Positions 20,882 to 32,013 of a stretch of 64,000 nt of DNA are shown in pieces. Positions within the stretch are counted from its first letter, which is position 1, and the number at the start of each line of letters is the position of its first letter. A program made the position numbers and the translations under genes. Under the pieces are notes generated by a model. That model saw only the letters and a program-made list of their open reading frames with translations, was not told where the DNA came from and searched no databases. Origin of the DNA: Ophiosphaerella korrae (Eukaryota; Ascomycota; Dothideomycetes; Pleosporales; Phaeosphaeriaceae); the NCBI GenBank assembly GCA_028456385.1, contig JALNQF010000011.1, positions 310,001-374,000 of the forward strand, in the 5' to 3' direction.

Positions 20882-23800
20882 TCAGTCGTCGGTCCAAACG
20901 GGCGGTACCCACTCTTGCCCAGGATACGAAGTTGCCCGCATCGATGGTTCATCGTCCTCAACGGCAGGCAACTCAAAGACTTGTCGCGAAGAGCTGCCCT
21001 GCCAACCAGACTGGCCTCCATTGCGGCTTCCACGAACGCTACGTATGCTACCGACGCGTTCGCCACCGGAAACACTACGTTCAAGTTCTCTGGCTCTCGC
21101 TCGCGCAGCTTCGCGTTCTTGTCTCTCACGTTCAGATTCGGCGCGTTGGATCTGAGCCCTTTGAAGCCGCTCTAGTCGTGCATTTTCCTCGTTTTGGAGG
21201 AGCTGGCGGCGAAGCGACTCGGCACCCATATCAGCCGATGATCGCTGAGGTGATGCAGCCATCGACGCTGGTTGGGGATGTTGGAGAATTCCGAGGGAAG
21301 GCTGGCGCTGTCGAGGCTCCCCTGTTCGACCGCGATGGTCAAGTTCAACGTTTGTGTTGATATTAGGTGGTCGAAGTTGTTCCGGGCGGCTCTTGTCCAT
21401 GCCGTCGTTCGGCGCATCGGGGCCGTCGTATGATGGAGGGGGCTCATCAGGAACTGCTTCTCCATACTGTGGATCTTGGAGTGGTGGTGGCGAGTGTTGA
21501 TTGGTTTGTGGGGGTGAAGGTTCATGTTGTTCTCTAGCAGCTAACAAATGCTGTTGCTCTTGGGGTGGAGGCGAACGTGAACCTTGATTGATGGGAAACA
21601 TTGGGCTGTTTGATTCTTTTGATGGAGGATTTGGTGGAGGCTGAAGAGTGGTGGTTTCAGTGGATATGGAAGGCCCGGAGTTCTGTAGCTGAGTCCCTGC
21701 TCTGCTTGAGGGCGAGTGTTGGGCTTGAGAGGACAGATGCTGTAAAGGGGGAGAGGCTCTAGCTAAATGGTATGCAGAAGGTTGTGTGACTTGTTCTGAG
21801 TGTGCTGGCGCTACCTGTGCGGGTTGGGCGCTAATGTCGGGTCTCGTCTGTTCCACCCCAATTTGAGGATGTCCAAATTGGGTTTGTGAGTAAGGCTGCG
21901 GTGAGCTACGTGGCAGAAGTTCTTTGAAGCCACCACCTTGCTGCTGAGGCAATGGCGATGGCGCCGCTGGAGGTGCTGGCGATTGGCTATGAGATGTACG
22001 TGGCGAAGGTGACCGGGCAGCTCTTTCAGCGTGTTGTTGTTGTTGCTGGGCCGTGAATTGTTGCTGCATGAACTGTCTTTGTCGAGCTCGAACAATTTCT
22101 TGTTCTGTGGCACCCTCGGGAAAGCTGAGATGCCATGGCCGTTCATTTTGATGTACCTCAGATATGCTGCTCATCCGTGGCTTCTGGGCTCGCTGATTTG
22201 GTGGAACTTGATTACCAGCAACATCCTGCGCTGGCGAGGCGATAGGTGACACTACGGAGACGCTGCTGGCATCAGAATGCGTGCGGTTGTTGGGAGGTTG
22301 CATCTGAGATTGAGCAGAAACTTGAGGCGATAATGGCGGCATCCGAGGATCTGAATATTGTCTTTCATATTGGTTTGGTCGAATGACAGGCGGTTGGGCT
22401 GCTGCATAAGGATGTTGTAGTTCTCGGTCGCGGGGCGAAATAAAAGCTCCTGATACATGGCTATATGCAGCAGGGATTTGAGGGGTCTCATACTGAGGTT
22501 CAGCTGGTGAGCTGACATGGCGTTGAGGAACAGGGACTTGTGGATGGGTACTATGATAGGGCAAAGGCCCGGAAACACTTCGAGGATTGAGTGCTGGTTG
22601 AACCCTGTCTGCATACTGTTGTGAACGCTGCTGCTGCTCATATTGCTGTCGCTCTTGATGTGTTCGAAGAAGTTCGTCACGAGAGATACCGTACGCTTGG
22701 TTTGAGGCACCGGGTTGTTGCTGTACTTGAGCTGGAAGCTGTCGTTCAATCAATGGAGGAGGCATTTGTTGTCTTTGAAGCTGTTGGCGATCGTCAATCG
22801 GGCTGCCATGGCCACCAATTTGAGGCACTGGTTGTATATGCTGCTGAGTTCCTCGACCAACCTGTGGGACGTGAGCTGGCTGTCCACTTACGTCAGGGTT
22901 CAATCGCTGCTGCTCCAGCTGTAGACGCTGTGCATGTAAAGCTCTGTAGGCATCTTGATCATGCACCGGGGACTGTTGGCGTTGTTGGTGTCCTTCAGCA
23001 TGTGTTGCTCCATAAACACCTTTGTTAATGACAGGCGGTTGGTGTTGCTGTTCTTCTGGTAGCCGAGCAGCTTGGGTTGATTTGTAAGCTCCCTTTTCAG
23101 ATGCAGGTAGAGAAGGATTAGGATTGTAGTACCCACCTGTAGGAGGACCATAGCTTCCCTGGCGAGAATGTGGAGCTTGCTGATCAAATGAAGAACTCGA
23201 TGTATGAGTACCTGGACGAGGACCAGGCCCCGCGGCTTGGCCAGATTGTGCAAGCGCCTTCTGGGCTTGATGCTGTTCAGCCAACATTCTTGTCCTCAGA
23301 TAAGCGGAACCTTGTTCTGACTGAGCACCCTGCATTTGGCCTTGAATCTGGTCTTGTATTTGTTGCTGAGGGGGCAACCTGGGTTGCATCTGTTGATATT
23401 GCTGTGGTAATCCATAAGGATCCATGCCCTGAGCGCTTTGTGGAGTCACAGGTGACATCGCTTGCGGAGATGAAAACTGAGGGCCCATCGGACGCATTTG
23501 CTGTGAAGGCTGCTGTCCCGGTGGGTATTGGCCAGGAGGATATTGTCCTGGAGGATATAGTCCTGGGCGGAACTGTCCTGGAGGGTATTGCCCTGGGGGA
23601 TGTGGCATGCCAGATTGCTGTGGCCTAAGTTGCGGCTGTTGTGCAGGCCACTGCTGTGCTGAGGCTTGTATAGGTGGTGCTGTGGAATGTCGCTGAGCCT
23701 TTTGTGCCTTTTTCTGTTCTTTCGACAGTTTGCCTGCCACTTCACCTGCCCCTTCACTCCTCCGACCAAAAATGTTACCTAACGTAGAAAATCTCTTTTT

Positions 23801-26800
23801 CTTGCCCGTATCAGATGCGCCGGACGCAGACGCTCGATACTGTTGTGGCTGCGCACCCTGCACTGGCGTTCTCTGAGGTAACAAATGAGGAGGGATACCT
23901 TGGAAAGGAGCTGGGCTGGCCGGCTTCCTCAAGTCAAGACGAGAATCAGTTGGCTGAACTTGGATTGAGCCCTGACTGACATGACTGAAGTGTGACTCCG
24001 CTCCATTGCTGGAAGGCCGATTGGAAGGAGTAGATGGGCTAGGCTGTTCCCCTGGCCGATTTAGTGACTGCTCTTGATGGATATTACTAACAGCTGAATG
24101 ATATGAACCATTTCGATTTGGCTCAGTTGCGTTCGCTTGAGCCTGAGGACGAAGCGTGGTATTAGGTGGAGGTTGTGTCGGCTGAGGGTGCCCCTGTAAT
24201 TTACCACCAAGATTTTTGAATACAGAAGAAAACTTTGGCTTAGAGAATGGCTTGTCTTGTTGCTTCGGTGTTTGTTGTATCGGCACTTGCGGGTGAGAGC
24301 TTTGATTGTTTACATCTTGGGATCGACCATACTGCGCCTGGCGCTGCATCAGCTGTTGTTGATGCTCGTACTCATTGCGTGATATTGGGGTTGACCCATT
24401 TGGCTGTGTTGGGAAACGAGAATCTTGATTAGGCATTACCATCTGTCCCTGTGGTGCGGAGCCTTGCAGCATAGGCTGTCTTGGACTTATTCTATATAGT
24501 CGAGGATCCCGCATGTCATGGTTCGCAACCTGTCCAGGCTGTAGCGGTTGTCCGTTCATTATTGGTAGATGAGCCGCGTATGGTGCTGTTATTGGCTGCT
24601 TCGAAGGAGCTGGTGTGACTTGAGGGTGGGGCCTTGCATCTTGCTGGTCTATACCTCTAGACCCATTGATCGAAGTATGTCCGGATAACTTTCTAGAAGA
24701 GACATCGTTTTGCGCATTCGAGTTATTAATTTTCTGTGCATCTTGAGCTAGTAGGATGGGTGAATAGTTCGTTCCAGCTGAGCTCAAGTCAGCTTGGTGA
24801 CCCTGCCTACGGAGTTGGTTGGGCCCTGGAAGCGCAGCTACATTGATTTGTGGCAAGGGTTGGTTGACTTGATCTTGTGGTCGACCTTCTAGATCTGTTG
24901 GTCCGGATATAAAACTCATAGGCCTCTCCGTACTGTATGTAGATGCATTCTCGTCACGTGTTTCTGGAACACCAACACCGATAGGTACGTCAGGCTTGAC
25001 TGTGTGCAGCTGTCCACGTGATTGGAGACCTTCGGTCTGGGCAACTCGAAGAGGCTGACCACTCTCATCATGCACATCTTTTACAATTCCATTGTGGTCT
25101 GCATAAAGGTCGAAGTCATCATCCTTGGCGGTGGGTGTGCGGTCCCCATTGATTGTCATAGATTCCTCAGGAATCTGCTCGGATGTGAGGGGATTCTTCG
25201 CCGAGGAATCGCGCTGCATGCGACGAATTGTTGACGGTGTTGATCGTCCGGCATTGCTTGATGCGGGAGAAATAGGAGTGCCTTCATCGGATACCATGGA
25301 AGATATCATCGACAACATCGACTTTGACCTTTCCGGAACAGTTAAATCGGAAGAGTGTTGCTGTGTATGACGCACTGGAAGCTCATGGCCGTTGAAGTAG
25401 CCATTCGGCGCTGCCGAGTTTCTCGAGTCGTCGTTTGAGCTTTCAGCTCTGTCAGCCTGCCCATGTTGGACAATCCTTGGCACCTTTGCGACAGGTGTAA
25501 CAAGATCACTCTCATCTCTCATGTCGCCGGGTTGGCTAGATCCAGAAACCGAATTAGTGGGGATGCTATCGCGATCCCATGATACAAAGGATGAATCTGA
25601 CGCTGCATACTCGACGGCGTGGACGACCTGAAAAGGCACCGCCAAGCCAATATGCCTTGGCTCATTAGTCGGGCCGTCAGCGCTACCAGCCGCATGTTGG
25701 TTAGGCAGCAGAGCGCCCTGTGCTGGCATTGCTCCAGGCTGCACCCCATCAGATGCATTTCCATTACTATCTGAATTGCTCATCTGGTGTTGTGGGCCAC
25801 CATGAGAATTCTCGATCCCTGGATCCCGCGCCTGGGGATTTTGGGGGTCACGTTTGGCATACCGTTCTGGTGTTGATGACGTGCCCTGATCGCTAGCCTT
25901 ATTGTCTTCGTATAATTGAGATGAGCCTGTCACCACTCCAGTGCCTCCTCTCTCCTTGTCAAGTTGCTCGCTTGGAGAAGCCGTGCGCGACTCATTATGG
26001 TCAAATGAATCGTTTGGGGTCAATTTGGTAGGTTGCAGAAGGGGGCTGACAGCATTCTTTGACGCCGCCTTTGGTACCTGCAATAGAGACCTACCCTTCC
26101 CCTTCCCTTTCAACGCTTCTTGGCTTTTGATATAGTCCTCATCGTCACTGATATCTAGATATGAGGGGAGGAGGTATGAGGGCAAAGGGTCATCCAAATT
26201 TGACTTTGCCGTAGATACCAGTGGTTCGTAGGTCAGTTGGGGCGGTTGATCATCATCATCATCAAGCTCCTCGGAATTGACATGTCTAGCGTCCTTCGAG
26301 ACAGGACCGGCGTTTGTTTGCTTGATGACTTGAGAAATAATGCTGGGCGCATTGGGTGGTGATAAATCGTTGCTCGTCAGTGCCCATTGAGCAGCTTCGA
26401 TGTGCTGTGGCACATGGCTAGTCTCATTGTTCTGCGCCGCAGAGAAAGCTGCATGAGGCTTTGACCCAGCTTCACCTGTCTCCTTTATGCCGTTCACACA
26501 AGCATTCAGATTACTCGGACTACCCGCCAACACCTTTTCCCCCACCGGAATTGGCGGAGTAGCATACCGAATCACAGACTGTAACACCTCATGGCTCAAG
26601 TCATTGCTTAAGCGCACCGAGTCCGGAAGCGCCGGTACGGGCGGGATATCTTGCTCAGCATCTTGGCCATGAGCGGAGAAAGCGCTCTTCGCGGGAGAGG
26701 GCAGAATACCCAAGCGGATCTGTTGTGCTTGCAGATCTTCGCGGGGGGTGGTGGGTTGGGATTTGTCGCTTGATGCTGGGGGAGCGATGCCAGGTGCGAA

Positions 26801-27118
26801 ATTCCAGGAATCTGGTGCATGGTATGAATGTGGTCGACTTGTTTCTTCGCCGAGGACGCGTGAGAGTTCTCGAGGTGGTGTACTCTTTGGTGTGTTGGAG
26901 AACGAGGTATTGGCTGGTAGGGCGATACTATTTGGTCGCGAGCGACGGTGAAACGATGAAATAGAGAATCGCCGTTTCTTCTTCTCGTCTCTCGGGCTGT
27001 CAGTATTGGCTGTAAAGCGGGGCAAGGGCCTTTCCGGCGTTGTTGTGGTTGACGTTGCCACAAGTTCAGGCTCCTCAGAGGCTTCTCGTGAAGAGGGCAA
27101 GGAATGGGGGTCCTGCAT
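20882..27118 (-). CDS. very large disordered Gln/Pro-rich protein, unknown function
   Basis: A single open frame of 2078 codons begins at the first ATG, 27118 (the frame is open a few codons upstream but without ATG). I do not recognise an enzyme or binding fold. The N-terminus has a basic, Ser-rich block (KKKRRFSISSFHRRSRPNS) that looks like a phosphorylation or membrane-binding site. Most of the rest is low-complexity Ser/Pro/Gln, with dense polyglutamine around residues 1200-1750. A PPGQYPPGQ-type repeat is encoded at about 23515-23605. A short helical, Arg/Glu-rich coiled coil lies near the C-terminus (RLERLQRAQIQRAESERER). The last residues PGQEWVPPVW end in acids. The frame is unbroken over 6.2 kb, so it is surely translated. 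A 5' exon beyond the first ATG cannot be excluded. Confidence 0.85.
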   Translation of the reverse strand: MQDPHSLPSSREASEEPELVATSTTTTPERPLPRFTANTDSPRDEKKKRRFSISSFHRRSRPNSIALPANTSFSNTPKSTPPRELSRVLGEETSRPHSYHAPDSWNFAPGIAPPASSDKSQPTTPREDLQAQQIRLGILPSPAKSAFSAHGQDAEQDIPPVPALPDSVRLSNDLSHEVLQSVIRYATPPIPVGEKVLAGSPSNLNACVNGIKETGEAGSKPHAAFSAAQNNETSHVPQHIEAAQWALTSNDLSPPNAPSIISQVIKQTNAGPVSKDARHVNSEELDDDDDQPPQLTYEPLVSTAKSNLDDPLPSYLLPSYLDISDDEDYIKSQEALKGKGKGRSLLQVPKAASKNAVSPLLQPTKLTPNDSFDHNESRTASPSEQLDKERGGTGVVTGSSQLYEDNKASDQGTSSTPERYAKRDPQNPQARDPGIENSHGGPQHQMSNSDSNGNASDGVQPGAMPAQGALLPNQHAAGSADGPTNEPRHIGLAVPFQVVHAVEYAASDSSFVSWDRDSIPTNSVSGSSQPGDMRDESDLVTPVAKVPRIVQHGQADRAESSNDDSRNSAAPNGYFNGHELPVRHTQQHSSDLTVPERSKSMLSMISSMVSDEGTPISPASSNAGRSTPSTIRRMQRDSSAKNPLTSEQIPEESMTINGDRTPTAKDDDFDLYADHNGIVKDVHDESGQPLRVAQTEGLQSRGQLHTVKPDVPIGVGVPETRDENASTYSTERPMSFISGPTDLEGRPQDQVNQPLPQINVAALPGPNQLRRQGHQADLSSAGTNYSPILLAQDAQKINNSNAQNDVSSRKLSGHTSINGSRGIDQQDARPHPQVTPAPSKQPITAPYAAHLPIMNGQPLQPGQVANHDMRDPRLYRISPRQPMLQGSAPQGQMVMPNQDSRFPTQPNGSTPISRNEYEHQQQLMQRQAQYGRSQDVNNQSSHPQVPIQQTPKQQDKPFSKPKFSSVFKNLGGKLQGHPQPTQPPPNTTLRPQAQANATEPNRNGSYHSAVSNIHQEQSLNRPGEQPSPSTPSNRPSSNGAESHFSHVSQGSIQVQPTDSRLDLRKPASPAPFQGIPPHLLPQRTPVQGAQPQQYRASASGASDTGKKKRFSTLGNIFGRRSEGAGEVAGKLSKEQKKAQKAQRHSTAPPIQASAQQWPAQQPQLRPQQSGMPHPPGQYPPGQFRPGLYPPGQYPPGQYPPGQQPSQQMRPMGPQFSSPQAMSPVTPQSAQGMDPYGLPQQYQQMQPRLPPQQQIQDQIQGQMQGAQSEQGSAYLRTRMLAEQHQAQKALAQSGQAAGPGPRPGTHTSSSSFDQQAPHSRQGSYGPPTGGYYNPNPSLPASEKGAYKSTQAARLPEEQQHQPPVINKGVYGATHAEGHQQRQQSPVHDQDAYRALHAQRLQLEQQRLNPDVSGQPAHVPQVGRGTQQHIQPVPQIGGHGSPIDDRQQLQRQQMPPPLIERQLPAQVQQQPGASNQAYGISRDELLRTHQERQQYEQQQRSQQYADRVQPALNPRSVSGPLPYHSTHPQVPVPQRHVSSPAEPQYETPQIPAAYSHVSGAFISPRDRELQHPYAAAQPPVIRPNQYERQYSDPRMPPLSPQVSAQSQMQPPNNRTHSDASSVSVVSPIASPAQDVAGNQVPPNQRAQKPRMSSISEVHQNERPWHLSFPEGATEQEIVRARQRQFMQQQFTAQQQQQHAERAARSPSPRTSHSQSPAPPAAPSPLPQQQGGGFKELLPRSSPQPYSQTQFGHPQIGVEQTRPDISAQPAQVAPAHSEQVTQPSAYHLARASPPLQHLSSQAQHSPSSRAGTQLQNSGPSISTETTTLQPPPNPPSKESNSPMFPINQGSRSPPPQEQQHLLAAREQHEPSPPQTNQHSPPPLQDPQYGEAVPDEPPPSYDGPDAPNDGMDKSRPEQLRPPNINTNVELDHRGRTGEPRQRQPSLGILQHPQPASMAASPQRSSADMGAESLRRQLLQNEENARLERLQRAQIQRAESERERQEREAARARARELERSVSGGERVGSIRSVRGSRNGGQSGWQGSSSRQVFELPAVEDDEPSMRATSYPGQEWVPPVWTDD

Positions 27119-27378
27119 CACAAAACACACATCAGTATGTGGACTAGGGGACAACAGAAACCGGACAGTCGTTAAGATCGTTATGGAACTACTTGAGAGG
27201 ATACATCGTGAACTGGGAAGGACAGGAATGCGGTAACGCCCAAATAAATCATAACGCTAGATTCGAGGCCCATCCAGTCCCATCCAACCGTATCCAGTAG
27301 TCCATTTGCCCGATTTCAAAAGGAAAGAAAACTCATAGAAGCAGTCTCGGTCGTGCTGTGGAGGGAGTTACAAGGAAA

Positions 27379-30300
27379 TCATTTATCTACCTTCTCACGA
27401 CCAAAGCGACTCTTGCCTTTGGCAAATAGACCTTTGGCACTGGTCAATCCTTTTCCACTGAGCACATTGGCTGTGTGGAGTAAGTCTTTGCCCTTGGCCT
27501 CCAATTGCCGACTTGCGACACGTCGATCGAAGCCTGCACCAGACCCAGGTGATGCACCAGTTGTTGGAGAACCAGTACTGACAGGAGCCTGTGACGATGC
27601 CAAATGATGCTGCTGCTCAGCGTTCAGTGACTGGTTGTGACTTGAGCCACCAAGCTTGCCAAGCAGAGATAGAGATGCTGTATGCTTGTGACGAACGGTT
27701 CCCGTAGACATCCGCTGAACAGGGATAGATGTCTGGGTAGTAAGGTCTGGGTTTGCTTCTAGCACAGCTGTCAACCATCCTCCGAGCCCATGATCTTGTG
27801 TGGCCCAGTGCTCGCGCGTCTGATTATAAGTGGCAATACGCTCAGCCGTTGAGTTGATTGTCGCGATTTCCCGCGCACCAAGAGGTTTGCCTGTTGTGGG
27901 TGATGTGGGTGCAGGCTCATGGACCGGAGGCGCTGGTTCATGGGCTGGAGTTGAAGGCGCTGGTTCAGGGACTGAGATTGCAGCAGAAATTGCAGGGTTT
28001 AGTGCTTCTCGACCTTGTTCTTGTTGAGGTGGCTTGTGGTCTTCTTCATTAGCGCGTGTTTGTGATATGACATCGGCGCTGAGACGGGGAGGAAGGTCAA
28101 CAGCCTCTGGATTGACCGCAGAATTGACCACATGCAACCCAGGTGACCTAGTCTGTTCTTGTGTAGGACTTGAGAGCGAGCCACGATCAATAGGCGAGAT
28201 AGGAGATAATGCTTTAGGCTCAAGCTCGGTAAGAGGCTCTGGCTGAGTGACTGTGGAGGTGTGATCGGGACCAGAGTGAGGCTCTGGAAGATCTTTAGAC
28301 CATTGCTGGCGCTCTGCTTCTGCGATATGTTCAATTGCTTGAGGCGGATTGGCGTCTTCGTGCGAAGTTTTGAGCGGCTCCGATACATTGATGACTTTGC
28401 TCGCGCCATCCGATTTCGTCGACTGAGGACTATTTGCCTCCCAGCTGAACCGATTTAATAAAGAAATTTTGGCCACTTCGGCTGGTGGTGACGTAGTTGG
28501 GGCAGCAGCAGTGGTTGAAAGTGCAGGAATAGCACGCTCTGTATCCTGTGAGAGATGGGTTGATGCACGGGTACCACCATCTGCCCAATAGCTGTCGTAT
28601 TCGGCCGGCAATATAGAGCTGGAACGATTCGCTCCAGGGCTAGCTGGCTGGAGCGATGTGCGGTTGGTATCTGCTGCACCTACCGGTTCGAGACTAGCAA
28701 CGATCTCCTTCCGCAAACGATCGCTTTCTTCGTCGTCGGCCGATGGAGGAGTACTCGTCCGAGGAAAGGAATCGTAATGATTTGGTTGTGACGGGGTGCT
28801 TGTGTTCACTTCTTTTGCAGGCAGTGGAGGCGGTCGCTCGTTCGTAGGTGTGTTCTTTGCGGGTGGAGTGGGTGGTATGCTCGACACAGACGATTCAGTC
28901 CGTTCTAAATGCAGAGGACGAGGTGCGTACAAATCACCATGAGAAAGACCCTCGGTTCGATCTGCTTGCCGGTCGGGAGATTTTGAGGATGCTTCATTTG
29001 CCCCAACAGTGGCTTTGATAGATTGTGCCATGGCCGTTCCAGCGTTCTTAAGTGCTGAGAAGGGATCTGAAGCACTCCCAGGCTCCGATTTATCGACTGG
29101 TCGCTTAGCGGTAGTGGGCGTCAAATCAATATCCTTCAAAGGGCCAGGAGCTATGTTTTGCCCAAAGCCTAAACCCCCATCCTTTTCACCTTGGTCTGAT
29201 GGGGTTGGTGCTGTGGTCGCGTAGGATTCCCAACCACCAGGGAGATGCGGCCGAAATTCCTTCACAGGACTACTGGGTTTACTGGGACTACCCTTCGTGG
29301 GGGAGGGCGCACGTGAATTGTCATGGCTCCTCTCCCATGATTGTACACTGTTTCTCGAATGATTCGATTGAGTGGAGCCGCGTCGGGAGCTGGAAACATC
29401 TCCAAACTTGCCAGCCAGAGCTTGAACGCGGCCTTTGCTTGGTGACTCTGATCGGGAGCGTGGAATGGCATCATCAATGGAAGATTGGGCATGATGCGAA
29501 TCCAAAAATGCATCTTGGGATTGCTTCTCTGCTGCAGCAAAGCCAGGCGCTGCATGGACCGTGCTGTTCCTCACAGCAGTCGCAATGTCTGCCTCGCGCG
29601 CAGCATAGGCAGGAGATTGGCCACGGAATCCACCTTCCATGCTAAATTCCTTGTCTGGGCTTTCATTCCCAATCTGAGCAATCGTTGGTCCAGGGACGTC
29701 TTTCTGAGGTGCAATAACGGGCGATCGGGCCGGGCTGTTGCCATGAGTTGGTGTAGGTATTGAAGTACTAGACAAGTTACGGGAGTGGCTGGTCAAAGGC
29801 CTTGGTACAGCGAAATGCGCAGGGTCATGTATGTATGTGGACGTTGGCGGGGGGATAGGAGTGTCACTCGGCTCTTCCGCAATCACGGGCGTGCTACCAT
29901 CATCTCGACGTTTCATTGCCGACGTTGCAGAGCTTGGAATGCGACTCATGATGGGGCTGATACCGGCAGTACTGTCGGTATTGCTCCTCGACACGCCCGA
30001 GTCTGAGTCTTTTAATATTGGTGTGGGGGGGATTGAACGCTGGTCATCAGTGCGGGTGAAAGCTTTGTCTACGACTGAGCGGAATCCTTGATTGCTGGGC
30101 GGTGACACGACAGGAGATTGGGCGCCAGCCGTTTGTGGTTGTGAGACGCCCGGGGCCGGCTGCTTGTCATTCTGCGCAAAGGTCGGGCCCAAGTCTGGCA
30201 AATACTCGCTCTTTCGCTCAGCGGCAGTCTCTAATGGCGGTAGCAGTCTTCCACCATCTGACGTGGGAGAATGCAAGTCATCCTTCAGGCGAGGCGAGTT

Positions 30301-31109
30301 CAGCGAGTCTAGGCTGGGCCGCGACGAGTCCAACGAGGCACGTTCCCGTTCACGTTCTTCTTCGACGCGCTTGTAGATGTCAGCTGGCCTGACAAACAGC
30401 AGGGGCTTGTCCGAATGGCTGCCGGTTCGCGACTGTGGGGATGCTACTGGTGAGTCTGTTTGACTAATGCTGCTCTTGCGCGGAGGAAACTGAGAATGCG
30501 AGGGCGAAGCACCAATGTCCGAGGGCATGGGCGACATGCGTGTCTGCAGCGGCGGAGGCATAGCAGACGGCGTGAAGTTTCGCCGGCCCTGAGGGTCATG
30601 GCCCATGTCTGAATCAGCGCCGCTTGCTTGTCGCTGAGGCTCGCCGAAGTGCTCCTGCTGTTGCGGCGGCGGGGCGGTGGACGTGGAGAAGGCGCGATGC
30701 TCCTCGCCAGCCTCGAACGAGTTCCTGCGCGCCTTCCCAGGCGGGCTTTGCTGATGGGGGTCGGTGAAGCTTCGGTCGGTATGGGAGCGATTGGGCGGCT
30801 CGAAGCGCTGTTCTCCAGCATAGTATCGTTGCGCGGGCGCCGGTCCAGAGGGCGGCGGTTGCTGGTCAGCGCCGTACTCGTCGAACTCATCGTAGTCGCC
30901 CCAGTCGTCGCCGTCGTATGCATTCTTCTTGGCAGTCACCCACTTCTTCGTCTTCATGCGATTGACATTGGTCTTGTAGGACACGCCCTGGGCGGGCGAG
31001 GCAGTGCGGTCGCTATGGACAGTCAGTCGTGGCTAGAATTGAGGCGAGGGAGGCAGTATTACAGCGGCGACTTGGCCGACTCCTGGTTGAAGCGATATGG
31101 GCCAGACAT
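27379..31109 (-). CDS. large disordered Ser/Pro-rich protein, unknown function
   Basis: The start ATG is at 31109. A 47-nt first exon (31109-31063) is joined across a 50-nt intron to one long exon (31012-27379), giving 1226 residues. I do not recognise a catalytic domain. Conserved-looking pieces are the N-terminal NRMKTKKWVTAKK with the acidic-aromatic DGDDWGDYDEFDEYG after it, the motif PLLFVRPADIYKRVEEERE near residue 220, GWLTAVLEANPDL in the last 150 residues, and a basic C-terminus (AKGKDLLHTANVL, GLFAKGKSRFG). The middle is disordered with many SP/TP sites. It is followed 260 bp downstream by the other giant disordered-protein gene on the same strand; whether they act together is unknown. 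Confidence 0.85.
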
Positions 31110-32013
31110 GGCGATGTCGATGTCCGACCAGGTGCACCACTTTCTGAGACGGCGTGTCCTAGGCTACCTGGGCCTCCGACTGTCAATCTCGTGCACGGTG
31201 CATGCAAACCCAAGGGCGCCGTTCTGTTCGAGGCGGCTGTTCCTGCTGGCTCTGCGGCTCTGCGGCTCTGCCCAGATGGTGCGCGGTCGCGTGGATGGCG
31301 AGGGAGGGGAAGCTCGGGGTTGCGAGCGTTGGCAGGTAGGCAGGCAGGGGCGGATCACCGGTTCACTACGTCAGCAGGCGAGTGCAATGCCTAGCACAAC
31401 CAAGAGACAGGGACCTTCAGTGCATTTTGCCCAGGGAGACAACAGTCAATCCAACTGCAGTGCCAGCAACATGCGCCTCTGCAATTTCCACAATCCCTCC
31501 ATAGCTAGGCACCTTGTTGTGATAGGTAGACCTGCACCAGTGCTCAGCCACACCCAAGCCAGCATGGATGGATGTCATGAATGGGCTCGGCCCGCCTGGA
31601 GCCACGTTCACCCAATTCAACCTTCGCCATCATTCGAGGCTCTCTACACCCTGTGCACCTCACCACGCCCCCTCCGTTTGCCCTCTGCGTTCCTACAGGC
31701 TCGCGGCCCCAGCTAGAAACCTGAATAGACGACCGTTCGCCGTGGGACCTACCGCAAACCCCCACGCTCCCCTTACGCTTCCTGCGCAACCCAAAGAACC
31801 GAATCGCCCTCAACAAGTCTCGCCAGACATTCAGCACGCCTCACAGACTGTGCACGTCACTTAAACTGCATCATCCTCACGCACTGAGTGCGGCGCACTC
31901 TCGACCCACACACATACTTGAACCCAGCGCTTCCGTTGCGTTTAGCCTTCCAGGGCGAAACGTTTCTCCTTTTCCTCGCAATCTCGCTGCTCACCACCGC
32001 ACGCACATCCACC
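31110..32013. promoter_or_regulatory. divergent promoter region
   Basis: 904 bp between the starts of the disordered-protein gene (minus) and SED5 (plus). Long open frames here are shadows without recognisable content. The SED5 start has a strong context, CCACCATGGCC. Confidence 0.45.

Noticed and set aside
30628..31716. 362-codon open frame on the plus strand
   Set aside because: It is antisense to the 5' end of the disordered-protein gene, whose exon join gives a sensible N-terminus; the plus-strand product is low-complexity without any domain.
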